Made by a program: the position numbers and the translations under genes. From positions 496,001 to 560,000 of the forward strand of contig WSYJ01000149.1 in assembly GCA_020186115.1 (NCBI GenBank): 64,000 nucleotides of DNA. The letters are read 5' to 3'. Each line of letters starts with the position of its first letter. Positions within the stretch are counted from its first letter, which is position 1. The notes under the pieces are model-generated. The model ran no database searches. It saw only the letters and a list, made by a program, of their open reading frames with translations, and had not been told where the DNA came from. Shown piece after piece: positions 51,748 to 61,857 of the stretch. Origin of the DNA: Histomonas meleagridis (Eukaryota; Parabasalia; Tritrichomonadida; Dientamoebidae).

Positions 51748-51752
51748 CCTTT
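51748..51752 (+). promoter_or_regulatory. CCTTT box of the uL1 gene
   Basis: CCTTT lies 8 nt before the ATG at 51760, in the context CCGTCCTTTCTGCAAA, nearly the same as at uL15. A GCGGTTATGG lies about 15 nt further upstream. Confidence 0.6.
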
Positions 51753-51759
51753 CTGCAAA

Positions 51760-52413
51760 ATGTCTCGCATTCATCAGGAGAACCTTAGGTCTGCTATTGC
51801 TGAAATCCTTGACTACTCTAACAACAAGAAGAAGAGGAAGTTCACCGAAACTATCGAACTTCAAATCCGTCTTAAGGGTTATAACATCGCAAAGGATAAG
51901 CGTTTCATTGGTAGCATCAAGCTTCCAAATGTTATCCGTCCAGGCCTTCGCATTGGTATCATGGGTGATAAGATTCACTGCGAACAAGCTGCTGCTATCA
52001 ATGTTCCATACTATGACCTCCAAACCCTTACAAACTTCAACAAGGACAAGAAGACAATCAAGTACTGGGCAAAGAAGCATCATCTTTTCCTTGCTTCTGA
52101 TACCATCATCAAGAACCTTAACAAGACATTAGGTCCAGCATTCAACAAGACAGGTAAATTCCCAGCACCAATCCGTTCATCTGACAAAGTTGCTGATGCT
52201 GTTGATGAAGCCCGCAAGACAGTCAAGTTCAGGCTCAAGAAGTCAATTGCATTTGGCGTTGCCGTTGCCAACGTTGCAATGAAGCCCGAACAAGTATACC
52301 AAAATGTTATGCTTGCCACAAACTACGTTGTTTCTCTCCTTAAGAAACAATGGCAATCAATTGGTGCCATCACTCTCCATTCAACAATGGGCAAACCACA
52401 CCGCGTTTACTAA
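51760..52413 (+). CDS. RPL10A: Large-subunit ribosomal protein uL1 (L10a)
   Basis: 217 residues from ATG 51760 (MSRIHQENLRSAIAEIL). An in-frame ATG at 51739 overlaps the CCTTT box and is not preferred. Family features: ELQIRLKGYNIAKDKRFIGSIKLP, then LGPAFNKTGKFPAP and the C-terminal QWQSIGAITLHSTMGKPHRVY. Full length. It forms the mobile L1 stalk of the 60S subunit, which guides deacylated tRNA out of the E site. Strong C-ending codon bias marks high expression. Confidence 0.97.
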   Translation: MSRIHQENLRSAIAEILDYSNNKKKRKFTETIELQIRLKGYNIAKDKRFIGSIKLPNVIRPGLRIGIMGDKIHCEQAAAINVPYYDLQTLTNFNKDKKTIKYWAKKHHLFLASDTIIKNLNKTLGPAFNKTGKFPAPIRSSDKVADAVDEARKTVKFRLKKSIAFGVAVANVAMKPEQVYQNVMLATNYVVSLLKKQWQSIGAITLHSTMGKPHRVY

Positions 52414-52655
52414 ACACGCACCAAAACAACATCAAAAAATAACATACTTCACTCGTGAAGGAGATGTCTTTTTATTGCGGATTTGTTTGTTCAATCATAT
52501 TTTTTGAAATGAGATTTTAAGTTTTGCTTATGTGTAATGAGAAATAATACAATTTAGTTTAAAAAAGTTTTAAAAACACAAAAAATACATTTTATCATCG
52601 CGAATAAATTCTGAATTTGATGCGACGGTTATTTGGAGAACGTTTATCTCATGCG

Positions 52656-53981
52656 CTATGATTTTAGGATCTGTGAAACAGCTTCGACGCACACATCAAA
52701 CTCTTTAAGTAATTCATCTGGTTGATCATCTGTGAGTTCTCCATTTATTTGATCTATAACTCCTTGTGGTTGATCTATTACTTTTAAAAATTCAATTGTC
52801 CATGTCTCACTTGACATGCAATTGATTATTTTGTTGATTGTCTTTAATGCAATCCAAAGGATTTCTGTTTCACCGCATTCAATCACTTGTTTCATTAATT
52901 CCGCAAATTCGTTTGATGGTATTCTCAACAATGCAAAAACACAGCCTTGAGCTACCTCACACAGAAACTTGAAAAACATCAGTTGAACCTGGAAGATTTG
53001 TGTTGATAAAATGTTTTGTATTCCAATTTGTCCAAATGTTTGGAAAATAACATACACAGAATTTTCTCTTGTTAGAATGCATATGCTTAGCACACAAATA
53101 CAATGCTCAAAGACTTGAATTTTATCAACAAATCTTAAGCTAAAAATCCGTGAGATTGCAACTGCAAAGTCTCCAACAGGGATTCCATACGTGGTGTTCT
53201 TTAAATATCTTTCAAGAAAGGAAAGACACATCTCAATTGTTTTCCAATTGACTGAGCACATCATTAGTCTGTAAACGTTCTCCATCACCATAAACCGTTC
53301 GATGAAAACGTTTAAATTTGTGAACCAATTCAATGCATTGAAATACCCAAAAAGTGAATTTCTGTCAGTTTTTTCATTCCCTGTGTTGATGTTGCTGCCA
53401 AGAAATTCCAATATGTCGTTTCCATAAACAGGATTTTCAAATTTCATGAATTGTGATAATGTCCAACTCTTGAGTTTCTGAATTCTTGAATCATTTTGAA
53501 CATCAATTCTTAAAATGTCTGGAATTAAATCTAAACCAACTTGAAAATAAATAGGATCACGTGATACTAAATTTCCAACGAGAACAAGAATATTTTCGGT
53601 TGATTCAATTTCAATCTCTTTTTTTAAATATGGTGAAATTAAGCGAATTACATCTACAGGAAATGGAAACTCTGATTTTGCACTCATTTTAAGAAAAATC
53701 ATTAAGGCTGTTGGAAAACATTCTTCAATATTTATCATTTCTGTAAGAACTCTTATGTGGTTTTCATTAAATTTACTCATTATATATCTGGGACACATTT
53801 GCATGTATTTTGCAAGTAAGTTTACACATTGAATTCTTATATTTAAATCATCATGCAATAAACATTGTACCGCTTGTGTGATATTATCAATATCAATCGG
53901 TACTACAATTGATAAATCTGCGAATGGATCATATTCTTCTTCTTCTTCTGTTTGAATGACCCATTTCCTTCGTTCACTCAT
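52656..53981 (-). CDS. Armadillo/HEAT-like repeat protein
   Basis: 441 residues from ATG 53981 (MSERRKWVIQTEEEEEYDPF); an upstream in-frame ATG at 54005 adds eight residues. The N-terminus has an acidic run. The rest is predicted helical in repeats of about 40 residues (for example AVQCLLHDDLNIRIQCVNLLAKY, VLVGNLVSRDP). The acidic/basic start followed by armadillo-like repeats is reminiscent of importin-alpha, but the NLS-groove Trp-Asn pairs are not evident. I cannot assign a family. Confidence 0.65.
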   Translation of the reverse strand: MSERRKWVIQTEEEEEYDPFADLSIVVPIDIDNITQAVQCLLHDDLNIRIQCVNLLAKYMQMCPRYIMSKFNENHIRVLTEMINIEECFPTALMIFLKMSAKSEFPFPVDVIRLISPYLKKEIEIESTENILVLVGNLVSRDPIYFQVGLDLIPDILRIDVQNDSRIQKLKSWTLSQFMKFENPVYGNDILEFLGSNINTGNEKTDRNSLFGYFNALNWFTNLNVFIERFMVMENVYRLMMCSVNWKTIEMCLSFLERYLKNTTYGIPVGDFAVAISRIFSLRFVDKIQVFEHCICVLSICILTRENSVYVIFQTFGQIGIQNILSTQIFQVQLMFFKFLCEVAQGCVFALLRIPSNEFAELMKQVIECGETEILWIALKTINKIINCMSSETWTIEFLKVIDQPQGVIDQINGELTDDQPDELLKEFDVCVEAVSQILKS

Positions 53982-54392
53982 TATGACGATAAATAAACCA
54001 AACAAATTTGAAAGTACATTTTTGAGAGAGTTTGTTCGATGCGATTTTTTAGATTATCTTTAAAGAATATATAAGAAGGTTAGATTTCCATATATTTAAG
54101 AAATTTTTTTGTTTATGAGCATATTACAAAAGATATATAACATTTTTGTATCAAAATATTGTAAAATTTTTCCATCAACAAATCAATTATCATAATTTTC
54201 CATATCTTTATCTCTCTTTTATTTTTATTCATTGATCTTTTTCATATCAAAATTTTCCCTATAGAAAAACACTGTATAGGTTAACTAAAAATGTTGAAGG
54301 CTCTTTATTATTCAACAAAAAAGTGAATAATTTAACCAAAAAATGTCTCAATCAATTTAATATAAAATGATTTATTATTCTTATATTACTTT
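53982..54392. other. Intergenic region
   Basis: About 410 AT-rich bases between the armadillo gene start and the IFT80 gene end. No feature seen. Confidence 0.4.
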
Positions 54393-56663
54393 TTACTCAT
54401 TTTCCTCACTCTTTACCTTTTTCAGCACATCCTTAATGCTTTCCATATCGACTTGTCCAATCTTAATAAAGTTTTGGTCAGTTTCCTCCATATCCATATC
54501 TTTCAAGAACTTTGTTCTATAAGCGGCAACAACTTCGACGTACTTATTATGTGTCTTCGCTATGTCTAATGCGTGTTCCCATCTTCCGAGTTCGATGTTT
54601 AACTTTATTGCTCGGAATATGCATCTTCCCTGCAAAAGAATTCCCTCTGCTTCGTTCACGCGGCCTTGCAACACGGCAATCATCGCGTTACGTGCTGCGG
54701 GGCTTTGCATCTTTTTAACTTTCTCGAGAAACATAACTTTGTCAATGAGCGACAATACTGCATATGATTCTTGAGCAGCGTCAATTTCGCCAGATTGTAT
54801 GGCACATGCAGCGCAGACAGCCCAAAGGCTTTGGTCGTTTGCAGATCGACAGATTTGAAGAACTAATTTCCAATTCTTATGAATGTCAATGGCTTCATGA
54901 ACCATGATAAGATATGGTGAAATGGGAGCTACACATAGCGAGCCATCTTTGGAGGTAACAAATGCATGCGTTCCATCAAATGAAGTGATTTCAGATACAT
55001 CAAATAATAATCGGAGCTCGGTTTTGAGCATGGGCATTAGTTCGGGCGTAAAGAATATGGCATTCGGGCAACACCAAACTGTAAGAGTTTTATCACTACG
55101 TGCTAAGATAACATCATGTGATGTATGCCATTGAAATTCATCAATAAAATTGGCTAGTTTTTGGGATTCTATGGTCATAGAACGTGAGTTTGCAGAAACA
55201 AAACGACAAATTGTTAAATCTCCATTTGAATTTAATAGACCAATTCTTGCTTTGTTTTGTGTAGTAGCTTGATTAGTACGAATGTTTTTAATTTCAGAAG
55301 GGTGGTTTAATGGTTCAGCTGTAATCATTTGACCAGTTGATGCCGAAAATGCAAAAACATGTTTTCGATCATCAGGTGAGACAACAGCCAAAACGCATGG
55401 TGACAATGAAACCAAGTCAAGTGATAATAAATCCCATTTAATACGAGAATCATTTATCCTTGAAATAGGTCTTCCATCGTAACCGATAACTTGAGCGCCA
55501 GCAACGGTTATGTAAACAAAAATCGTTTGCGATTGCAAAAGTGCTCTAGCGGTTTCTTTTGTATCGACGATAGACGGAGTGCTCCATTGACTTGATTTAT
55601 AAATGTGAATTTTGTTTTGTAAAACAACAATTAAATGATCAAATGCTAAATAAAAGTCTACAACCGAAGTCGAAAATTGAAGGTTTTCTGTGATGCCATT
55701 CTTAAGATCATAAACAATAAGTTTTTTGGGAGATTCCATGAAAACTTCACAATCTCGATAAAATGCTTTTTTCCCTATAATTGATATTAACGAAAGTGTT
55801 CCATTTCCGCCAACTATAGCACGTGGTTGATCATCCATTACGCAAATAGCAGCTCCAGAAGCAAGCGGAAGGGTATTAATTATCCGAAGCTGAAGATCTG
55901 TAAGATATAAATGATGAGCTGTACCAATAAGAATAAGCTTTATAGATGAAAGAAAGCGTACTGTGGTAACAGCATAATCGAATTGTGCGGATTCAACTAT
56001 CATTCGTCCATCAGGATCAAAGATTCTAGCAATGCGATCTTCACTTCCTGTGATGATCTCATTTGTGGCTTTGTTCCAATCACTGCATGTAATTAGTCTC
56101 CGATGACCTCTAAATTGTGTTTGATCTTGTTTAAATGATGCTGATCGAACAGTTATCATTCCACCATGTGTAAACATTAAATATTTTCCTGTACAATCCC
56201 AATTCATAGATGTGACGGCTGCCCCACAACTTGCTAATGTGGATCTTAATATTCCATTTCGACTCCATATTTTGATTATTCCATCTTCACCAGCAGAAGC
56301 AATTGAAGCACCATCAGGATTTACGCAAAGACAGGTAATCCCACCATTATGTGCTTGAACTGTTTTTTCAATTCTCCAATTTGAAGAACATAAATGAAAG
56401 TTTCCATCAGAGCAGCCAATAAAAAAAGTATTTGGAGCTCCTTGATCATGTGTACAATCTAAACATGTTATATGTGATTTCTTTAATGTAAAAATATCAT
56501 CAGATGTTTGTGGAAGATCATCAGAATTCATTAAATATTTCCTAATTGCTCCTCCATCTACTGCTGAATAGAAATACTTATCGTCATGACAAAGAGCAGC
56601 TACCATTCCATTAAGTCCTGTTAATGAACTTGCATCTGTTTTTGACAGAACTTGGATCTTCAT
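54393..56663 (-). CDS. IFT80: Intraflagellar transport protein IFT80
   Basis: 756 residues, close to the 777 of the human protein. Two WD40 propellers are followed by a helical TPR-like end. Matches to the family include GCSDGNFHLCSSNWRIEKTVQAHNGG, the block GEDGIIKIWSRNGILRSTLA, NKIHIYKSSQWSTP, SASTGQMI, CCPNAIFFTPELMP and DGSLCVAPISPYLIMVHEAI. IFT80 is a peripheral IFT-B complex subunit needed to build flagella, in line with the several flagella of trichomonads. The gene is divergent from the SEL1L-like gene with 90 bases between the ATGs. Confidence 0.93.
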   Translation of the reverse strand: MKIQVLSKTDASSLTGLNGMVAALCHDDKYFYSAVDGGAIRKYLMNSDDLPQTSDDIFTLKKSHITCLDCTHDQGAPNTFFIGCSDGNFHLCSSNWRIEKTVQAHNGGITCLCVNPDGASIASAGEDGIIKIWSRNGILRSTLASCGAAVTSMNWDCTGKYLMFTHGGMITVRSASFKQDQTQFRGHRRLITCSDWNKATNEIITGSEDRIARIFDPDGRMIVESAQFDYAVTTVRFLSSIKLILIGTAHHLYLTDLQLRIINTLPLASGAAICVMDDQPRAIVGGNGTLSLISIIGKKAFYRDCEVFMESPKKLIVYDLKNGITENLQFSTSVVDFYLAFDHLIVVLQNKIHIYKSSQWSTPSIVDTKETARALLQSQTIFVYITVAGAQVIGYDGRPISRINDSRIKWDLLSLDLVSLSPCVLAVVSPDDRKHVFAFSASTGQMITAEPLNHPSEIKNIRTNQATTQNKARIGLLNSNGDLTICRFVSANSRSMTIESQKLANFIDEFQWHTSHDVILARSDKTLTVWCCPNAIFFTPELMPMLKTELRLLFDVSEITSFDGTHAFVTSKDGSLCVAPISPYLIMVHEAIDIHKNWKLVLQICRSANDQSLWAVCAACAIQSGEIDAAQESYAVLSLIDKVMFLEKVKKMQSPAARNAMIAVLQGRVNEAEGILLQGRCIFRAIKLNIELGRWEHALDIAKTHNKYVEVVAAYRTKFLKDMDMEETDQNFIKIGQVDMESIKDVLKKVKSEENE

Positions 56664-56753
56664 TTTTTTTCTTTGAAATATAGAAAACGTATTTTTTAAC
56701 GTTCGTCAATGTTAATGACCGTTAATCTCCAAGTTAATTGGCCGAATAACAGA
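56664..56753. promoter_or_regulatory. Divergent promoter of IFT80 and the SEL1L-like gene
   Basis: Contains AACGTTCG (about 56699-56706) and GACCGTT (56718-56724). The second site lies 30 nt before ATG 56754 and would fall inside the coding region if the upstream ATG at 56709 were used, which supports the later start. Confidence 0.55.
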
Positions 56754-58466
56754 ATGTATTTAGCTTTTTTGGTTGCTATATGGCAATCAAATGCACCTTG
56801 GAAAACAGGTTTACGAATGAATGACCCAAACTATTTACCAGTACCTCCAATTTTTGGTCTAGTTCATTCATCATCCAAAATAAATTCACAGATAATATTT
56901 GGCGATTTTTTAAGTATCATACAAAATAATTCATCATTTATGGGATATAAAATCCTTAATGATTTAAATCTTAAAACTAATGTATCATATTCATTTTATC
57001 AATTACGAACAGCTTGTAGAAACAAAACAGGACAAGCATGCCTTATTCTAGGTAGAATTTATGAGTTTGGTGCTTATGGAACCGAAGAAAACCATAAAAA
57101 AGCATTTTCATATTATCAAAAAGCTCTAGATTACGGTGATAAAAACGCTCTTATTCCACTTTCTTTTTATCACAGATATTATGACGTTGACATACCTGTT
57201 TCTATTGTTGAAACTGATTCAACAGCTGAATCAGTTGAGTCATTATTATCTTCTTCATTCCAATATGAAAAAGGTTTTTTGCGACCTTTATCATGTCCCA
57301 CAGCATCTCAACTTCTTGTTGACATCTCTAGTCTTTGTACACAAATGAAAGCATTTCCCACATCTACACCCCTAAATCAAAGCGAAGTTGATCGCTTAAT
57401 TAATTCCACTGATCCCAAAGACCTATACAAACTTGGACTTCATGAGATGTCTGTCTTTTATCCATCTCGTAGTGAATATCGCTCAGCCAAAAGCAAATTT
57501 AAGAAAGCATTACAACAAGGTCATTTACAATCAGCGTCAGCCATTGCACGAATTCAACTTATTCGTAAGCCGCAAAACACCAGCAAAATATTATCATTTC
57601 TTCGCTCAGCCATAAAAATTAAAGATCCTGAAGCTTTATTATTAGCCTCAGATTTATACATGACCATAGGAAGAAACGATCCAATGCAATTACAAAAGGC
57701 ATATAAATATGTAAAAGACGCAGCACGTACAGATTATCCTCCAGCAATCCATAAACTTGGCCAAATCACTTACTATGGTTTACTCGGAGTGCCCCGTAGT
57801 AATACAGAAGGATATAAACTATTCAAAAAGGCGGCTACTAAAGGTTTCGCTCCTTCGATGTTTGATGCTGCACAACAGTTACTCGGCGGCGATGGGGTAA
57901 CTGTTGATTGCCAAGCAGCTCTTTCTATGTTACGAAGAATTATTGACGTTGGACCATGGTCATTATTCTTTGATAAATATGTTGAAAGAGGATCTAAACA
58001 TGCATTTCTTAAAATGCTTGATATGAAGCTAACACCAATTAAATGGGTTAAAATTGAACCACAAAATGAAGCCATTAGGAATTTGTTGGAGATATCAAAT
58101 ATGGAATATTCGGCAACTGAAAATGCCGAAACAGATGAAACTATAGAGAAAATGAGATTGGTCAGAGAAGGTGATGCTAAATCATTACTATGGCTAATCA
58201 TGAAATCACCACTCGAAGAATCATTGGAATGGATTCAAGCGGTGGAAGTAATGCCACCGAAAATTGCAATATTAGCGAAACCTTTGAAATGGTTTATCAT
58301 CGCAAAGAATTCTCTCAGAATGGTAAAGAATCAGACATCTGAGAAAGAACAAGAATTGCTGAAAGTGTTGTTGAGCCCATACTTAAAGAGATTGTTCATT
58401 GTCTTGGCCACTGTTTGTTTGGTCATTTTGGTGGCAGTGAGGTTTAATATCGCTTTTTCTGATTAA
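56754..58466 (+). CDS. SEL1L/Hrd3-like ER membrane protein with Sel1 repeats
   Basis: 570 residues from ATG 56754, which begins with a signal peptide (MYLAFLVAIWQSNA); the ATG at 56709 would put 15 polar residues in front. Sel1-type repeats occur throughout (ACLILGRIYEFGAYGTEENHKKAFSYYQKAL, AIHKLGQITYYGLLGVPRSNTEGYKLFKKAA). N-glycosylation sites lie in the N-terminal half. A single transmembrane helix near the end (LFIVLATVCLVILVAV) leaves a tail of about seven residues. This topology, with lumenal repeats and a C-terminal span, is that of SEL1L/Hrd3, the partner of the Hrd1 ubiquitin ligase in ER-associated degradation. Assignment rests on topology and repeats, not on a unique motif. Confidence 0.7.
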   Translation: MYLAFLVAIWQSNAPWKTGLRMNDPNYLPVPPIFGLVHSSSKINSQIIFGDFLSIIQNNSSFMGYKILNDLNLKTNVSYSFYQLRTACRNKTGQACLILGRIYEFGAYGTEENHKKAFSYYQKALDYGDKNALIPLSFYHRYYDVDIPVSIVETDSTAESVESLLSSSFQYEKGFLRPLSCPTASQLLVDISSLCTQMKAFPTSTPLNQSEVDRLINSTDPKDLYKLGLHEMSVFYPSRSEYRSAKSKFKKALQQGHLQSASAIARIQLIRKPQNTSKILSFLRSAIKIKDPEALLLASDLYMTIGRNDPMQLQKAYKYVKDAARTDYPPAIHKLGQITYYGLLGVPRSNTEGYKLFKKAATKGFAPSMFDAAQQLLGGDGVTVDCQAALSMLRRIIDVGPWSLFFDKYVERGSKHAFLKMLDMKLTPIKWVKIEPQNEAIRNLLEISNMEYSATENAETDETIEKMRLVREGDAKSLLWLIMKSPLEESLEWIQAVEVMPPKIAILAKPLKWFIIAKNSLRMVKNQTSEKEQELLKVLLSPYLKRLFIVLATVCLVILVAVRFNIAFSD

Positions 58467-58844
58467 AATGTGTCATTTTGGATTTAATATATTTTTAATA
58501 AAAATCGAATTTTTAATTTGATGCATCGCAATAATACTTCTCGTTTACTGTCCAAAATCAAATAGAAAATGCGTTTCCATATGTTTAAAGTTGTTTGGTA
58601 ATGATGAAACTTTGAAAATAAAGAAATAATTAAAATATTATTTTCATCTTCTCAGAATGCTTTTTATTCAGAGTAATAGTATCATTAAGTGTAATAGTAT
58701 AATAAAACTATATTAATTGAAAGAGTGTATGCATATAAAATTTATTCACAAAGTGGAATTTGAAATTTAAATAACATTATATTTTTAATAATATTAGAAG
58801 ACAAAATATGATTTGCATAATTTTGATTAATATCTAAAACTTTA
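58467..58844. other. Convergent intergenic region
   Basis: About 380 bases between the SEL1L-like gene and the 3' end of ankyrin gene D. AT-rich; nothing recognised. Confidence 0.4.
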
Positions 58845-61712
58845 CTAACCAACTTGAAAATTTTTAAGTAATTCTACAATTTCGAGGTGCTTATTTTTAG
58901 ATGCATACATAAGAGCAGTACAAAATTTCATGAATAAATTTTATATATTATATTGAAATATTATTTTATTGAAATAAATTTTAAATAAAACATACAAACA
59001 TCTTTTAAGCCAACACGAATTTTTGCTTGTTTAAGAAGTAATTTAACAATTTCTAGATGACCATTTTCTGCTGCAAACATAAGTGCTGTTTTAAATATTT
59101 ACAATAATTTCCAAATATTGCTATGAAATATGAATTTTTGTAAATGAATTTTTAATAACACTAAAAAACATCTCCTAAATTAATAAAATTTTTTTCTTGT
59201 TCAAGAAGTAATTTAACAACTTCGATGTGACCATAGTGAGATGCCATTATAAGTGCTTTACTAAATAATTATAATAAATGTCAATTAATATATAGAAATT
59301 TCAAATAGTTAAAATAAATCCAACATAAAATAAATAAATGTTATAATTATTGACACTATTTTTTTGTTTTTCAAGAATTAATTTAACAATTTCTGCATAA
59401 CCAAACTCTGATGCATATATTAATGCTGTACCAAAGAATTCAAACATATTCCTATTATTACTTTAAAACATTTTATCACTTAAACAAACATCTAATAAAA
59501 ATCAATAATATTTTCATTATTTATATCAATTCCTTCTTGTTCTAATAGTAATTTAACAATTTCTGCATAACCAAACTCTGATGCATAAATTAATGCTGTA
59601 CCAAAGATTTCAAACATATTCCAATTATTACTTTAAAACATCTTATCACTTAAACAAACATCTAATAAAAATCAATAATATTTTTATTATTTATATCAAT
59701 TCCTTCTTGTTCTAATAGTAATTTAACAATTTCTGTGTAACCTTTTTTAGATGCTTTAATAAGTGCCGTATCAAAAAATTTAAATAATTTCCAAATATTA
59801 TGCTTTAACCCAAAAAGATTAAAACTATTATAAAATAGAACAAATTAATACCTTGGATATTGATATCAATTCCCTTTTGTTCAAGAAGTAATTGAACAAC
59901 TTCAAAACGATTATTGCTTGCTGCACATTTAAGTGGTGTATTAAATCATTTTGACAAACTTGGAGTAATATTTGAGAATTTCAAATCATAAAATCAAACA
60001 TTAAACTAAACAAATTAATATCACTATCATTAACATCAACTCCTTTTCGTTCAAGAAGTAATTTCACTATTTCAACATGGCCATTACTCGATGCTCTCAT
60101 AATTGCTGTTTTATATAAATTAAATCATTTCCAAAAAATATTTTAAAAAATAAAATTATCTAAACAAATATCATATATAACAAATAAATATCTTTAGCAT
60201 TAACATCAATATCTTTTTGTTCAAGAAGTAATTTGACTGTTTCGATATGACCATTTTGAGATGCATAATAAAGTGCTGTTCTAAATAATTTAAACCATTT
60301 CCAAATATTATTTTAAAAAATTAAATTATCTAAACAAATAGCAAATATAACAAATAAATATCTTTAGCATTAACATCAATATCTTTTTGTTCAAGAAGTA
60401 ATTTAACAATTTCGCTATAACCTCTTTTAGATGCTATTATCAGTGCCGTTTTAAATATATTATATAAATTTGAAACATTATTTTTAGATTTTAAATTATC
60501 AAAACAAAAATCATTTTGAATATTAATCTCAATATCTTTTTGCTCAAGAACATATTTAACAAGCTCAATATTTCCTGATAAAACTGAATAAGTCAATATA
60601 AATCTTGGCAAATTAATTCCCAAATGAAGTTCCTTAAATATATATATAAAACCATGTGATGCAAATTCTAAAATAAGTTTATCATTAATTTTTAGGGAAT
60701 TCTTTATCAAAAAAGATAACACTTCATAGTTATTATATAAAACACATTTTGTTCCTAATTCTTCTAAATCTATTTTCTGTATCTTTTTTTCAAAAAGATA
60801 AAAAAAGATTTCTTTTTGATGAAATTCAATTGCTGTTTCATATGCATCTTCAAATGATGAATGATTTTGTTCGCATAAATGAATAATTTCTTCATTTCCA
60901 CCTGCAACTGCATATTTTCCAGTATTGTTTACATTTGCACCATTCATAAGTAAATATTTAAAACATTTAACAGATCCAAAAAATGCTGCATAATCAATTA
61001 ATGAAACATTTCTTTGATTAATGAATGAACATCTTTCATAAAGTGATGGTTTAATTGTTTGATTAAAATTAAAATTATTTTGAGATGATATTTCTTGAAG
61101 TTTTTCTATTTCATCATTTCGAATTATTTTCGCAATTTCATTCGGATTTTGTCCTTCTTCAATTAATTTCATATGTAATTCCCAATCATTCTTTGAAAGT
61201 TCATCATAATTATTAAAAAATTCCTCCCAAAATGGATCTACGTATTCCAATTTTGACATTTTATAGTGTAACATGCGGTGTGCATATAATAAAGATTTCC
61301 TAATTTGAACAGTTTTTGAATCGATTAAATTATATTTTATCATTTCTTCAAGAAGAAAATTCGATTCTCGGATTTTTGACCTTAGAAGAATTGTTGTGAA
61401 TACATAAATTATTTGTGATTTACGATTCTTATTTTCTTCATCTATTTTAATTTCCTTAATTATATGAATACATGTCATGATATCAATTTTGCGTGATTGG
61501 AAAGAAGAAAAAATTAAATAGCAAAGCATTTCCGTAAAAGAATATGTACCATCATCTAATTTTATGATCAAATCAAGTGATTTTTTGATATTCTCCTCTT
61601 TGAAATAAAATAATATATGATATAATTTAAGGGCATATGATAAAAATTGATTTTTGTGTTGTTGAGTTTCTTCAAAACTAAAAGTATTTAATCTTTTATC
61701 TTGATTTAGCAT
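58845..61712 (-). CDS. Ankyrin gene D: DUF3447 N-terminal region plus ten spacer-separated ankyrin modules
   Basis: ATG 61712 (MLNQDKRLNTFSFEETQQH) starts a continuous frame with the DUF3447 block (SLYERCSFINQRNVSLIDYA, KYAVAGGNEEIIHLCEQ). An upstream ATG at 61832 would extend into the divergent promoter. The first spacer (about 60 nt) happens to be in frame and open, so the frame runs to 60330 through one more module (TALIIASKRGYSEIVKLLLEQ). Nine more modules follow to a TAG at 58845-58847 (KNFQVG at the end). Two spacers I measured (60280-60359 and 59940-60019) are exactly 80 nt. Two units near 59387-59735 are nearly identical. Role unknown; probably a protein-interaction scaffold. Confidence 0.6.
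59387..59735 (-). repeat. Two nearly identical tandem 170-bp module/spacer units
   Basis: The block containing CCAAACTCTGATGCAT at 59401 recurs at 59571, exactly 170 bases later, with only a few differences in both module and spacer. This is a recent duplication with the same period as gene B. Confidence 0.8.
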
Positions 61713-61857
61713 GAAAAAAATGTTACTGAAACCGCTGACGATAAAGCGTCGGTTATATATCGGCACAGAATCTTTTGACAAGTCAAACAACTTTTGCCGT
61801 GTCAAAATATATTCGCTGAATATTTTATGCAACTGCCAACGAAATCATTTTTGTTTA
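61713..61857. promoter_or_regulatory. Divergent promoter of ankyrin gene D and the UBA-like gene
   Basis: Contains an imperfect palindrome, AACCGctGACG (61730-61740) and CGTCGGTT (61747-61754), and an initiator TCATTT at 61845-61850 that would give an 11-nt leader for the plus-strand gene. Confidence 0.5.
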
